Assembly: GCF_000247695.1 (NCBI RefSeq)
Contig: NW_004624795.1
Span: 10,277,012 to 10,341,011 of the forward strand
DNA from: Heterocephalus glaber
Lineage: Eukaryota; Chordata; Mammalia; Rodentia; Bathyergidae
Reading direction: 5' to 3'
DNA length: 64,000 nucleotides
Shown: one piece after another, positions 10,265 through 22,790 of the stretch
Layout: the number at the start of each line of letters is the position of its first letter
Numbering within the stretch: position 1 is the first letter of the stretch
Program-made: the position numbers and the translations under genes
The notes under the pieces: generated by a model
Seen by the model: only the letters and a program-made list of their open reading frames with translations
The model's database searches: none
Told to the model about the DNA's origin: nothing

Positions 10265-11046
10265 GTAAAAACATATTTAATTCCTCTTTTCTGTTATTTT
10301 TTCAGTTACTCTCTCTCAATGAAAGAACATAATAGTTGCATATGCCTTTTTTCCTTCCATGAATAAAAGAGAAAATGAATGTATTACTCAGTGGTCCCTG
10401 TTAGATTATAACATTTATTGGAAATTTCCTTGAACAAAAGGTTGAAATTTTAAAGGGTACATTATCGTTAAGTGTCTCTGAAGCTGTCTTACTTAATGAA
10501 CTGTTGAGACCAAATAATGAAAACTCCTGTAAATCTAGATTAGGTTGCCTTGACCTGTTAATGACATACTAATGGGGCTTATTAACTGTACCTTTTAAAA
10601 AACATATTATAGAAGGCTGTGCAGCTTAAGGAAAGAATTTTTTTGTTTATTTATTTTGGAAGAAATCATATGGATGTAAATTAGAAAAGGCATCAATATT
10701 GTGGATTCAATATTATTGGTTTTTATTCATTCTGAAATGATTTACTGACTTTTTAAAGCAATAAAGCAAAAAATGTCTAATCTACCCATAAAAAAGGATT
10801 ATTAGCAAGATATAAAATGCTTATTGGGTCAAATATCAAGGAAAAACATCCCTTCCCTGAAATTATTTACCATAAGTTTAACAAAATAACAGTTAGAAAA
10901 CTATTTAACATAAATAAAAAGCTAATTATATATTGCTAAATTATAATTATAGTGCAAGTTACTACCCATGTATTTTAATTTTTAATAGCATTCTCTAGAT
11001 GATAATTTCAAAATAAAGAGAGTTACTTTAAACTGAATAGTTGCCA

Positions 11047-11135
11047 GACATGGGCTGGAGGTATATCCCAGCAGTAGAGTATATGCTTCAGGCCCCAGAT
11101 TCAGTCTCCAGAAGCCCTACTTCCCCCAAAAAATC
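11047..11135 (+). repeat. Old ID-type SINE
   Basis: catgggctggaggtatatcc then gcagtagagtatatgcttca, with a C/A-rich tail. A diverged ID-like copy of an older subfamily (no GGTACC tail). Confidence 0.75.
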
Positions 11136-11839
11136 TACCAGACTTTATAGAAATTTATGCTAGATTCCACAGTTGTTTCCTCTGATTTAGCGCAGTATTT
11201 ACCAATGGGTCAGTAGCCCTTTTTAACCAAAATGATATGCCTTTTAATCTAGTGAGATTTGTTGCCTCTTAGAAACTGTTAGTCTTTAATACTCAGTTTC
11301 TTGATAATACTGTTTTACTTTAAACTGGGAACCCATGTGGGAAAAGGCAATTGAAGCCAACAGTTTGAAGAGATGTAGCATCAAAGTTGCTAGAAGCCAC
11401 GGCCCTTTATTCCTTGATTTTATCATAAAACATTAGTTGTATAACATTATGTAATCTTTTTAGTTTTTAAAGTAATTAAACTATTCAGTGCCTCTTTTAG
11501 CCATTTATTTATTCAGTAAATGTTTGTTAAATATGTCATGTGTATAGAAGACTTAGGAATTATAAAGAAATTAGGATTTTTCTATCAGGTACTTAATAGC
11601 ATATTATGAAATCAATCACAGAGTTAAAATGTTTCATTATTCAAATTAAAAAACCTTACATATTCATTTATGTATATGGATGGATGGATGGATTTTATAA
11701 CACCTTTTCATGAATAATTTAGATATTAACAGAATGGACTAAGGGAAGAAATAGTAGTCTAGTGATGGTGGAGGGAGGGTGCAGTGGCCACCACAGGTTC
11801 AGAATGCAAACTTAGACATTCAAATGCTTGTTCCCCACT

Positions 11840-11980
11840 TACTATTCTTTAACCCTTAAGTACCTGCCTCCTGAGGTTGTCAAAAGGGTCAAACAAGATT
11901 GGGCATGTCAAGTACTTAGCGTTGTAATTGGTAGACAGTATGTGCTCTGCAAATTCTGCTGTTACTATTAATGTTATAAA
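11840..11980 (+). repeat. MIR fragment
   Basis: Diverged match to the second half of MIR: ttaacccttaagtacctgcc, tcctgaggttgtcaaaaggg, aagtacttagcgttgtaat, ending near a cagtatgtgctctgc block. Confidence 0.55.
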
Positions 11981-12121
11981 GCCTACTTTAGGGCATATTT
12001 CTAGAGTAGAAGTGAAAGCTTTTAACGCTTGATTGAATGTCGCATCCTCTCTTCATCCCCCAAATCAGCACATAGTAAGGGATTTGTCACAATATACAGA
12101 AAACAGTTTAGAAAAACCTCT

Positions 12122-12318
12122 TGGCAGCTGGGCATGGTGGCACACGCCTGTAGTCTCAGCACTCTGGGTACCTGAGGAAAGAGGATTGCATGTTCAAGCC
12201 CAGCCTAGGCAGTATGGTGATTTAATGAGACCCTGGCTCAAAATAAAAAATAATAAAAAAGGCTGGGGAGGTAGCTCAGCGTGAAGGCTCGGGGTTCAAT
12301 CCCCAGTACAAAACAAAT
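12122..12318 (+). repeat. B1-ID dimeric SINE
   Basis: A B1 part (gctgggcatggtggcacacg through gaccctggctcaaaataaaa, about 12128-12258) is followed by an A-rich linker. A short ID part then follows (ggctggggaggtagctcagc, gttcaatccccagtacaaaa, 12261-12318). The whole is flanked by acctcttggca (about 12117-12126) and atctcttggca (about 12321-12331). A target duplication around the pair means that the two moved as one unit, as in known B1-dID families of some rodents. Confidence 0.85.
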
Positions 12319-13574
12319 AAATCTCTTGGCAAAAGTCAGACGTGCCAAATCTTTAAGGAAGTGCCATGCAGACAGAGGAAGCGCCACGAGCGGAAACAGA
12401 ACTAGGATGATAAGGCAGGTGGCAGGTGACCCTAAAAGGCAGGTCTGGTTAGAGAAAAGAGATCTTGTCAGATGAATAAGATGAAGGGGTTTTACACCTG
12501 TCACTATAAGAAATGAGACTAGATTTTGTAACAGGAAAAATAGCTAATGAAAAATATATGTGAATGTGTAAGTTGTATAAAAAGTACATTGAAATGCAAT
12601 TAAAATGGAACAGTTTTCTAGGGCAGAAATAGCATTAAATCAGTCCCCATGTCTTCCTTCTACATAAATATAGTGGTTGAGGTATTTCCGGGGAGGCAGA
12701 GGGTCGGGGAGAAACAAACTCAACCCTAAATTGTCTGTAAGTAACTTATACACATTATGATTTTTCTGTTATAATTTCTATAATTATAGATTGTTCCCAA
12801 ATTAGATCCTCCACCATTATTCCTAGACTCTTTTAGTCAGTTGGTATGTATACAAAAATATGAACAAGTTTTAATATTAACCTCAACAAAAATTCAGGAA
12901 GTATTCTCTCTACCTCTCTTCGCATCTCAAAATCATTCCAAAGGATAAAATTGGTCGAATTTTTAAAATAAGCATATTACCTAGATATTTTAAAAACTAT
13001 CCTAGTATCTAAGTTAGAATTGTTTACTATTGCCCTAAGTTGAATAACGAAAGAGTTTGTGAGCTAAAAGTATGCTGAGGGCATTCCCAAGGGAAGAAGA
13101 AATTCGGTCATTACCTTAACAGTAGCACAAGCCTGAATTCTTCGGCATCAGGTCTTTTGAAACAAAATACTGATGAGGAAAAATATCCTTCAAGGGCTCA
13201 TGGAATTAAACAAATGGTATTGATCCTTCCCTTATAAACTTTCCCTTCTGTTCCTAAAGAGGACTAGGAACAGAAAATCTAAGAGAATAATGAGCTGTAC
13301 TTTGAAGAGCTGGAGATGGACAGAGAGAGTCGCCACTGGCAGATGAAAACTATCTGTGAGGGGCTTCTCAGGCTAAGCCCCTCTCAGCTCCAAGGCTTAA
13401 TGGTTCCATGCAGGACCCTCTTAAGGTCCAAATTCAGAAGTAAAGAGTTCAATGAAAGTAGGCAGAAAAGATTTAAAAAACAACACAAGATTTTGTTAAG
13501 CCATGATACATCCTGTTAAATGGGAGGTTAATATAGTTTTATATTAAATCACCTATTAACACAGTGTCTGTGAA

Positions 13575-13715
13575 TATTAACAATACCTTATATTTTTATA
13601 GTCTTTTTCTTTGATTTTATTGATTTTACCTTGACAGCTGCTATGGGTGGTCAGTTTTATTCTTCTCACTTTAGCGATAAGAAAACGACAACGAAAGATG
13701 TTGACACATAAGAAC
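13575..13715 (-). repeat. MIR fragment, antisense
   Basis: ttgacagctgctatgggtgg, agttttattcttctcacttt, agcgataagaaaacgacaac follow the reverse MIR order (repeat of the T-rich then GAGGAAAC-like block). Diverged. Confidence 0.45.
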
Positions 13716-13734
13716 ATTGGTTTGTCAAGGCATA

Positions 13735-13905
13735 AAGGATTAGACTACTTACACTATCCATGTACTAGCTGTGTGGTGCTGGGTCAGCTTCTGAACCTTT
13801 ATGGGCCTTGGCTTTTGGAATGAGAATAGTAACGCCTATGTCAGTGTGGTGATTGTGAAGATTAATGAGCTTATATATGTACAGTAATTAGTTCATTGCA
13901 TGGCT
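13735..13905 (+). repeat. MIR
   Basis: ctagctgtgtggtgctgggt, cttctgaacctttatgggcc, gtgattgtgaagattaatga follow the MIR core and 3' part (GTGACCTTGGGCAAG..., then the CTCA/TTGTGAGGATTAAATGA block). Confidence 0.75.
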
Positions 13906-15499
13906 AGAAAGAAACACACATAGGAGCTAAATTTTTGTTATTTCCACTGTTAGAAATAGCAAATTTTTGTGCCCAAATATAGGAAAATATGAGTAATGTT
14001 GTCTCCATGTGTCCTTGTCTCTCCCTGTCTTTCTCCTCTTTGCCTCTTGCTCCAGTCTACTCTGTATCTCTTCCACTCATGGGTAAGTTGAGCAATTCAA
14101 GCTCGTTGGTCTGCATCTTAACTAGTCTTAACTAGGGTATCCCCCTAGTATTACCGTCCATTAATTGCAGGGCAAACTGCAACCCCGAAAGCCAAGTCTC
14201 ACAAGATAAAACGTAAATTTGACTTATATGTGGTTTAGTCTTCCATACCATTTCAGTAATCTTTTCTGCCAAATTTAGGTTTGCTATAGAATTGGTTTTA
14301 AGAGAAAAAATATTTTTTTTTTATCCAGGCCAACAATCAGATGTCATGATAACAGAGGAGACTTTCTTGCTTTTATCAGAATTATAAAGATTCTGTTGCA
14401 CGGAAACCAATCTTTCTCAAGGTTTAATTCCATTTGGAGCTAAAAGTCAGTAACCATTTTTTTCATAATCTTGACACCTATAAGCTATATTAAAGATTTT
14501 ACATAGAATGTTGAGGATGTGTTAAAGGTTTAGAGGAAGACTATTTATTTTCATATGCGCTTCTTATGTTCTTAAGAAAGAGAATGCAAATCATTTTGTA
14601 CTTAGAGACAGATGCTCTGAGAAATAAAAAAATTAAAACACTGCATAAAGATGTGACATTTTAAAAAGTTTTTTCTCTTCCTCTTGTTTCTATGTGGAAC
14701 TAGTAAAATACCATTTAAAAGTGTATTTAAAATAATGACTATTTAGATGGTGAGGATTGACATAAATTATAGAAATTTGTTTCACAAACTCTGGCATATT
14801 GAAACAAATAGTTTTTTGTCAAGTTCTAGCCTCTTCTGGCACCTGATTTCTTATTCCTCCAACAAGGACAAAGGCTGTATTTACATAATCAGGGCATATT
14901 GAAGAAGTATAGGAAAATAGGCAAGAGGTTTATTATTCTCTTCTTCTCCAAGTCTGTGTATGTTACCTGAGGTATAACCCCAAGACAGGATTTTTAGCTC
15001 AAAAAGTCCTGTGTCTATATCATACTTTATCTACAAACTTAAGGTGATTTTTATTCATGGGTTTTTTCCAGGGCACTTCCAGAATTCATATAACAAAACC
15101 ACTTTTACTAGTCAAGGAAATACCACGATCTTTTTGAATCTTTGATATGATTTTACTTTTTTTGAATAAAAAAGACTTTTTTCTTAAAAGGAGTAAGTTG
15201 TTGTGATGATGGTCATAATGGTGGGATATATGTTTGTCTTTTAAGTTATTATTTCTATAAGACTTCACAGTGCATAATTGGATATTCTTTTTATATTATA
15301 TCTTAGGGCTCAAGTAAAGCTGATTTATGTGGTACATATTAAACCTACAGGAAAAAAAACCCATGAAAACAAAAGTGAAAACTCCCAACTGATTAACCAG
15401 AATTACTTTTGAACAGCGGGAGTCCAGAACACATCCTGTCAAATGAAAAGTTCTATTCCAATTAAGCCTCCAATTAATGTGCACCCTGTTGTCTCTTAG

Positions 15500-15591
15500 A
15501 TATTGCTCCTGCTTGGACTGATAATTATGGACCACAAGGAAAGATTTCCCTAAATCCTTCTGTTCGCCTTAAGGCAGAGAAACTGGAAATG
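15500..15591 (+). CDS. STXBP4: STXBP4 exon: linker to helical region
   Basis: The acceptor is gttgtctcttag and the donor is ATG followed by gtaaat. Two bases complete the split codon, then 30 codons follow (about residues 196-225), including IAPAWTDNYGPQGKIS and LNPSVRLKAEKLEM. The LNPSVRxKAEKLEM segment is strongly conserved in the family and starts a helix that continues into the next exon. The exon ends in phase 0. Confidence 0.94.
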
Positions 15592-16009
15592 GTAAATCCC
15601 TTAAATTTTCATTTTTCTTTGTAAGGCAATAGCAAGTACTGTCATTAGTTTCCTGAAGCTACTTATTTACAATTAAGTGAATGGCAGTTAGGGTTTAAAT
15701 TATTTAATTACTGTTTCAATTTGGCAGCTCCTAGGGTTCAGTAGTTCTAAATGGAAGTAAAACCTTTTGTAACTAAATTGACATGCAAATTAATCAGTTT
15801 CTTTCTCTTTGGCAATAAAGAATATATGATATTTTACAATCTAGAATCAGTGGAAACATTGAATAAATTAGAACAAAATACATTAGGCTTCGTGTATAAT
15901 AGCAATAAGTGCAATGAAGTAATACTTGATTCATTTGCTCAATTTTTTAAAAAGCGTAGGATCACTGAATCCTAAAGGATAAAATAGTCAGGTGCCCACT
16001 AAATGTAAA

Positions 16010-16136
16010 AAGGGTGGTGCATGCTTATAATCCCAGCACTTGGGAAGCAGAGGCAGGAGGATCCCCACAAGTTTGAGTCCAGCCTGGGCTACATAGTGAG
16101 TTTGAGGGCAGCCTGAACTACAACTGAAGACCTTGT

Positions 16137-16138
<2 letters not shown>
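16010..16138 (+). repeat. B1-type SINE
   Basis: gggtggtgcatgcttataat, cccagcacttgggaagcaga, cagcctgggctacatagtga, then a second similar block (gagggcagcctgaactacaa). The partial internal duplication is typical of quasi-dimeric rodent B1. It leads directly into a CA microsatellite. Confidence 0.92.

Positions 16139-16188
<50 letters not shown>
16139..16188. repeat. (CA)n microsatellite
   Basis: About 24 CA units, directly after the B1; grown from its tail. Confidence 0.98.
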
Positions 16189-16189
<1 letters not shown>

Positions 16190-17117
16190 CAAATTAAGAA
16201 TATTGGAGCAGTGGACTCAGCACCAAAAAATAGTCCTGGGGGTAGTAAAAGGTTGAGATTTTGTATATATAAAGGAAACTTAGAGTGATTTTAAAAGACA
16301 AAGGTGACAAAATGCTTTAAAACTTCTCATCAGTATTTTTTAATGTAAGATGGATATATTGCTAGAGATCCACAGCCTCTACCTTCCTGTAAGCTTTTAT
16401 GAATAACATTTTTTCACATTTTAAAAAGAATATAAAATTTCATAAACACACATTGCACTTATTCCATATCTCTCGCTTTGCTTGGTTCTATGATACTATC
16501 TTTCTCACTGCAAATTTGAATCTTATCTATTGTTTAAATGCTGATTCAATTCTATGTCTTTTGTCCAGACTTTGCTAACTATAAAAGATTGCAAAGTAAA
16601 ATGTTGCCATTTTTTTCATACTAACCATTAACTTCGTACTGCCTTATGATCTTTCTTATATCTTGTTTTACCAATGAGATTATCTACTTCTTCCCCATAG
16701 TGCCTTGCACTTAAGCGCCTGTTTTTCCTTATAGGAGAGGAAAAATTTCTCACTCATCACTAGGTTCATGGCATAAGTACCTTTAACAAAAGATAAATCA
16801 CCAAGAGAAAAGCACAAACTTATTTGATACAAATTTTACCTGGCACAAGATCCTTTAGAAACAAAGACTCAAAGAAAGAGAACAATCTGTGTATTGTTAT
16901 GCTTAGGTTTGGGATGAAGAGTAGACAGTCCTGGAGGAGTATAATTGAACAAAGAGGATATGATCTAATAGTGATAAACTGAGAAAGTCAGAAAAGCTTA
17001 ATTGTTCGGATTTTTCTCTATGCCCCTGTATCTTCAGAAATAAGAATGTATATAAATTAAATGACCATGAAACTTTTGAAAAATTTAGTTCAAACAATAT
17101 AATATTATAACTCTTTT

Positions 17118-17205
17118 GGGAGGGTCAGTACTGGAGATTGAACACAGGGTCTCATGAATGCTAGGCAAGCACTCTGCCACTGAGCTATGTCCCCAGTCCC
17201 TTTCT
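17118..17205 (-). repeat. Older ID-type SINE
   Basis: gagggtcagtactggagatt, ctaggcaagcactctgccac, tgagctatgtccccagtccc is reverse ID of an older type (no GGTACC). The run of T's after 17200 may be part of another segment. Confidence 0.82.
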
Positions 17206-17666
17206 TTTTTTTAAATAAAAATCTTTATTTTAAAACAGGGTTTTGCTAAATTGTTCGGGCCTCAACTTGAAATCCTCTTTCTTCAGTCTCCCTAACCACC
17301 AATGTCTGACTTATTACAATAAGTTTTAAAAGCATATAGTAGATTAAAAAGTATACAGAATAGAGAGAAAGCTAGGATATATTGATATTTTAAAGCATAG
17401 AATAGATCTAAAATTTTACAGGATATAAAGCTGGGATATATTGATAATTTTTAAACAGAGAACTATAGGGAAACTTAATATGTGCAAAAATTAATATAAC
17501 ATATAGCTTTACATAAAGGCATAAATTTATATAAAGACGTATTTGTAGAAAAATCTGGAATATTGCATACCAAGTTGCTAATAGTGTTTATCTCTGGAGT
17601 AGTGGTCCTTAAGGACTAGAGAGGTGTTCTTTTCCTTGGGACACTTGGCAATATCAAGAAACAATT

Positions 17667-17746
17667 GAGCCAGGGATTTAGCTCAGTGGTTCTGTCGTCT
17701 GCCTTGCAAGCACAAGGTCCCGAGTTCGATCCCCGGTATCAAAAAA
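17667..17746 (+). repeat. ID-type SINE with perfect target duplication
   Basis: agccagggatttagctcagt, gccttgcaagcacaaggtcc, gagttcgatccccggtatca plus A tail. The 11-base repeat aagaaacaatt occurs at 17656-17666 and 17747-17757. Confidence 0.94.
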
Positions 17747-18639
17747 AAGAAACAATTCTGCTTGTCAATGTTGGAACACTGCCTCCAAATTTTTATCAGT
17801 AATAAAAGATACATCTTTAAAACTCTATATATGAAAATTTAAAACATTTCTAAATGACTCATGAGTCAAAAGCATTGCTAATAAATATAAAAGATGTTTA
17901 ATCTCACTTGTAATTCAGGGAATTCTAGTTCACATACTAGTCCACATTCACCATTTGATAAAAAATGAATGTATAAAAAAACAAATTCTGTTAAGAATGT
18001 AGAAAAATAGGAATGTTTGTGTACTACTGGCATGCATAGATTGGTACAATCAGTTTAGAGAAAAATCCAAAATGTCTAATAAGTTTACCGTGTGTATCAC
18101 CTGTAACTCAACCCTTCCTTTTTGAAGGATATACTGTACTATAGAGAAATCAAGAAATCTTCCTATAGCTGTAGAAGAAGACATGTATAATGTTTTGTAA
18201 TTTAAAAAATTGATTGGAGTAATTATAAAAGTCCATCAATCACAAAATAGTGAACAGGTTAAATGCATATAATCAGATGTCATTGATAGTTAAAATAAGT
18301 GAACTAGTTTTGCAGATAATATTGAGCAGTTGTAAAATCACTAAGTTGAAGTAAAAGAGAGTTATCCCTTTAGATTATACTGTTCATGTAAAATTTTAAA
18401 TGCACAGGATTAGATTGCATATTATTGAGCATATACATACTTATAAAATAAATAACATCACATTACAGACAGGAAGGATACATCATCCTGAGGATAGTGT
18501 TTGTTGCTAAAGAACAACAGAGAAAGCTTTCAACTAAATTTGTAGTTTTATTGTTTTGTAAATATTTATAAATTTCAAGCAAATATCAGTGTTTATTTGA
18601 TGATAGTGATATAGGAGAAGTATACCTCCCAACCTGCTA

Positions 18640-19180
18640 GACATCAAATGTGCCAATTCTGTGTCCTCCAAATATCTAAAAATGATTTCCAAGGAACAAT
18701 GGAGGTTAAGGGTTGGAAAGCTTTATTGAGAGATAGCTCCTGAGAGACAGGAGGGGTAAGTGAGTTGCCACTGAGGCCCTTTGTCAGGGGTAATTTATAC
18801 AGCAAAGTCATAATGTGGGTACAACGTGGGTACAACGTGGGTCAAATTACAATCAACTTATAGGATTACAAGTATAGCCACTTAGCTAACATTGATCCAA
18901 TAGAGAAACAAGGCATGTAGCAAGGGAACATAGAAAGCACAGGCATTTTTGGGAAGGGATGGGTCCAGATGCTCTGGTCCCCCACCTGGGCAACTGATGA
19001 CTAACTGGACTTTCTGGACCATGTCAGACTTATTACAGTATAATCTCACATTATTGTTTATCCCTTAGGAGAAGCATGTAGGTCTGGCCATTGCATCTTT
19101 ATCTTAAGGCCTGTCCTTCTTCAGATGCACCTCCAGCCACAATTCTGTTGTTTTTATTTTCTGCTGACTTCCTTGAGACT
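18640..19180 (-). mobile_element. Probable solo ERV LTR, antisense
   Basis: Read on the - strand, an AATAAA signal lies in ctcaataaagctttccaac (about 18716-18734), followed by a short downstream block ending near acagaattggcacatttga, as in the R-U5 part of a retroviral LTR. The + strand 5' side holds GC-richer U3-like sequence and an 11-bp tandem repeat at 18815-18842. No internal retroviral genes were seen. The family is not identified and the boundaries are approximate. Confidence 0.5.
18815..18842. repeat. 11-bp tandem repeat
   Basis: The unit gtgggtacaac is present twice (with one earlier variant) followed by a partial third copy, inside the LTR-like element. Confidence 0.8.
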
Positions 19181-19584
19181 CCAGTCCCTCTCTGTATATT
19201 TTTTTCTGTCTAACTCAACTGCCTATAATAATAGTAAATAAATGGATATTCTTTGTATTCTTCTGTTTTTTTTATATTTGGGCCATTTTTATAAGGGGAA
19301 AAAGCACAGAGAAGCTAAAAAATCATTATTCCACGTTATACAAGGTAAATACTCTTGACTTTGACAGAGCAGGGAGATGATGCTAAGCTTGAGAAGCCAG
19401 AAAGAATGTTTCCTGATATGCTCATTCTCCTGTCTCTTTCTTTCACTATGCCCAAATTGTATGCCTTTACATTAAACATTTGTTTTGGGGTTTTTTTGCC
19501 ATACTATATCCTGTACATACTTGGATTAAATTACATATTTAATTACCATAATTGTTTAATGTTATTCTCCCACTACATACCATA

Positions 19585-19690
19585 AACTCTCTTTGAGTGT
19601 AGGAACTATATGTCATTTGTCTCTCCCTTGTACATAGATTTGTGCCTGACCAATAGGGAGTACCAAATAAATATTTGATGAATGAAATGA
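19585..19690 (+). repeat. L2 3' end
   Basis: tctttgagtgtaggaactat, cccttgtacatagatttgtg and aaataaatatttgatgaatg follow the order of the L2 3' end, with its terminal TGAATGA-type repeats. Confidence 0.7.
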
Positions 19691-20813
19691 TGAATGACTA
19701 GACATATTCCCAATGGGGAAGAAAATTATAGGGAATAATTGCTAATAACAAACTTTGCCTACCTCTAAGTTCTACTGTGATTGATTGATACTGTGTATGT
19801 TCTTGTCAGAATCCAATAATAGGGTATCCAGTCAGTCCCTATGCATTAAGTTTTGCTATCTTTAGCTAGAGAACCCAAATCATACTTGTTTCCATTAGAA
19901 GTTTATTTCTTACACAAAAAGAAGCCTGAAAAAAAGCAATCCAGGGCTAGCATTGAGACAAAAGTTGAGGACCCACGTTCCAGTCTGTGGAGCAGAAAGA
20001 TAGTCTCTGTTCTGCCATCTTTATTGAGGTACGTCATGAGTCAAAATACCAGCTCAGAGTCCAGCAATATTTATTTTTCTTTCTCTCTCTCCTCCTCTTC
20101 TCTAACTCCTTCTCCCCCTTTATTAAGCCAAAAGATGGAAAGAAAAGGGAATAATAGGAGTGCCTACCCCTACTTTTGAAAATAGGCTTCCTGGAATGGC
20201 AGTATTTCTATCTGAAAACTTGTTGGTTCTGTAACAAGGAGGAGGTGAACAGTGGAACACAGCAAGCAGTCTCAGAATTTTTATTCATGAATGGGTACTT
20301 TACCCGTAACAGGAGAGCCTGCCAAAGAGAAGTGGGGACTTGAAAAAGCTTTTTCCTTTACTATTTGTGTAAGCTTACCCTCAAATAAGCCAAAAATTAG
20401 AATATTTTTTATTTAAATCAGTTCCTGTTAATTTCAGTTTTGCTTTCAAAGGTAGAGTAATAACCAAGAACTATTCATGTTTTTAAGTGTCACTCATAAG
20501 TCTGACCTTATTAGGACTATTTTTTTCTTCTGCCAAATCATGTAAACTAAGAAACAGTTTGACTTTTGGTTCTAGAACTATGAACTAGCCAAAGTAGTGT
20601 CCTTGAAAAAAAGATTGAGGTGATGGTGCAGTCATAAAGCTAGTCTCTTAAGAGTCACGTAATCCATAAGCAGTCAGAGGATTCTCCTTGGTCATCTGAT
20701 TCTGGTTACTATTCCTAAATGCTGATTTTTTTTTTTCCATTGGGTTACAAAAAGTTTTATTATTTGGCTATTTTTTAAAAAAACTTGATTCTCATGAGTC
20801 CTTTTCCTTCCAG

Positions 20814-20910
20814 GCTCTAAAATACCTTGGTATTCAGCCCACAGAGGACCAGCACCAAGCCCTGAGACAGCAAGTACAAGCAGACTCAAAGGGGACAGTA
20901 TGTTTTGGAG
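20814..20910 (+). CDS. STXBP4: STXBP4 exon: helical module, first part
   Basis: The acceptor is cttttccttccag and the donor is GGAG followed by gtaata. The exon gives 32 codons plus one base (about residues 226-257): ALKYLGIQPTEDQHQALRQ, then QVQADSKGTVCFG. It is an amphipathic helix followed by a loop and the start of a second helix. The order Asp-x-x-Gly-x-Val-x-Phe resembles an EF-hand loop and exit helix. Cys replaces the Ser recalled from human and mouse in the xFGDF motif. The exon ends in phase 1. Confidence 0.95.
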
Positions 20911-21199
20911 GTAATATCAGGTTGATCAGGTTGAGTTGTCACAGAAACTTGGTGGGAGATTTATTGTGACCCATTTTCTTTAAGAGTGCCTGTTTTTTAG
21001 AAGGAAAAACGAAAAGTTAAACCACATATACTTCAAGTTCCTAATTAGCACTCTGAAAGCTCAGCTGGAGGTACTAGGCTGGCTGGGTCAGCAGAAAGGA
21101 CAACTTCAGTAGAACCTTTCAGCTCTAAAGCATCATTGTTGTAGCATATTCTTTGTTATTTATTTATTGCATAAACATTGCTTTAGTAATAAAAAGTAT

Positions 21200-21480
21200 A
21201 AAACACAGAAGTCCTCTCACTGCAGTGAGATTACTTCTAGTTCCTTTTTCCAGCTAATATAAAGATTAATGTAGTGCTATATAATTTTTCTTAGAGATAG
21301 CATACTGTGCCACTTAAACTAATGTTTAGCCTTTTGACAGCAATTTTGATAGTTTATCATTATCATATTTATTAATTTATAAATCTATATATTTTTTAAT
21401 GAGGCTGTTTCATTCCTTTTCTTAGGATAAATCCCCATAATGGAGTTCTGGTACATACTGATAAATCCTTTTGCAGAGAT
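21200..21480 (-). mobile_element. Diverged L1M 3' fragment, antisense
   Basis: ataaatccccataatggagt, ttctggtacatactgataaa and the preceding T/A-rich block resemble the reverse of an L1M 3' region. Weak. Confidence 0.4.
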
Positions 21481-22624
21481 ATTTTACACATCTGTTTGTT
21501 CTGCCTCAAATAATATTTGAGTGGAACAATTTTTTCTATCCTTGACAGCATTAAGTATTGCATTTTCTCTTATGTAGTAGATGTATCATTTTTATAACAT
21601 CTGTAATATTTTTTAAAAATTCACCTTTTAGTTTTGTAGTGGGTGGAAAAAGAGTATTTTTGGTCCTATCCCCTCTTGAAAATCTTGCCAAAATGGTAAG
21701 AGCAAGAAACAGAATACCTGCATAATCAAAACACAATATTTAAAGGCAGAAAGTAGATGAGGAAAATACAGTGAATGAGTTAGTAAGCAGAGGCAAGTAA
21801 AGCCCAAGTGTCTAATGACTTAGGAAAATTACTGTAGGGAACAAGCTGGTTTGACCCTTGGGAATTGAAAGCATCGGGTATTTCTAAAGTCTGGGCTTAG
21901 GCAGGGCATATGATGTGAACAATTTTTAGCAGTGTTTCTTAGGAGAATTATACATGCTGTTGTTCCCTGCCCCTTCTAAAGCAGTCCAGCACCTACCACA
22001 CCCTTACACCTCCTGGGGGAAGAGAAGTCTCTTTCCTTAGAAATTAAACCAGAATGATTATGGATGTACAGTTGCTAGCAGCGAGACAGTTTGGGGAAGT
22101 GTACAGTGAGTCATTAGTCATCACACACACCCATATTGCTCAGTAGAATCTGCAGCCATATCTATGATCACAGGCAGGAGGGTGTAGGATTCTCTCTAAA
22201 GAACAAAATGTCAGCTGGCCTGCCTGACTGCCCTATTATTTAACCTGCCATTTCATAAGGCAAGTTATGCGCACAGAATTTCCAACTAGCTTTTTCAGTG
22301 CCTGAATCTTAAGTATAAACTCATAGCCAGGGGTTACCAGACACTTGGGGAAATCCTCCAACATAAATTATAGGGCCTGTGAAAGACCTCAGTGATAAAG
22401 AAGCGAAGAGAACTTCAGAAAACCTATAGTTAACATCTTTAAAAAGATAAATCAAGATAATGAATGCATTCATGAAATAACAGCAGGATGTTGTAAAATA
22501 GAACAATCAGAGAAAATTTGAAAGGATCCTTGGAAATTAAAAATATAATAGCCAAAATTAAAAAAACTTGAGGATACAAAGAGGAATAGGTCATCATGAT
22601 ATCTGAAGAATCTCAAGGACTGCT

Positions 22625-22790
22625 CTGCTGCTTATTTACCAAGTGGCTTTGGCCAGCCTAACACAGTTTTGCATTCATCTGTAAAACAGAAAAAGGGACC
22701 TCACTTGGAAGATTGCTGTTAGGCTGAAATTGCTAAGCACCATGCCTGCCATGCAGTGGCTCCTACGTAAACATTAGCTGCTGCTATTAC
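22625..22790 (+). repeat. MIR
   Basis: gctgcttatttaccaagtgg, catctgtaaaacagaaaaag, agattgctgttaggctgaaa, ccatgcctgccatgcagtgg follow the MIR order. Confidence 0.65.

Larger units (their letters stand above)
10265..15499 (+). other. STXBP4 intron, 5.2 kb
   Basis: It contains an old ID copy (11047-11135), an L2-like stretch (about 11495-11600, uncertain), a TGGA run near 11677-11693, MIR copies (11840-11980 and around 13575-13905) and the B1-ID dimer (12122-12318). No coding feature or known repeat was recognised in 10265-11040, 12340-13560 or 13910-15490. Confidence 0.75.
15592..20813 (+). other. STXBP4 intron, 5.2 kb
   Basis: It contains a B1 with a CA tail (16010-16188), an old ID copy (17118-17205), a young ID copy (17667-17746), an LTR-like element (18640-19180) and an L2 3' end (about 19585-19690). 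No recognised repeat or coding signal in 15600-16000, 16200-17110, 17760-18630 or 19700-20800. Confidence 0.75.
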
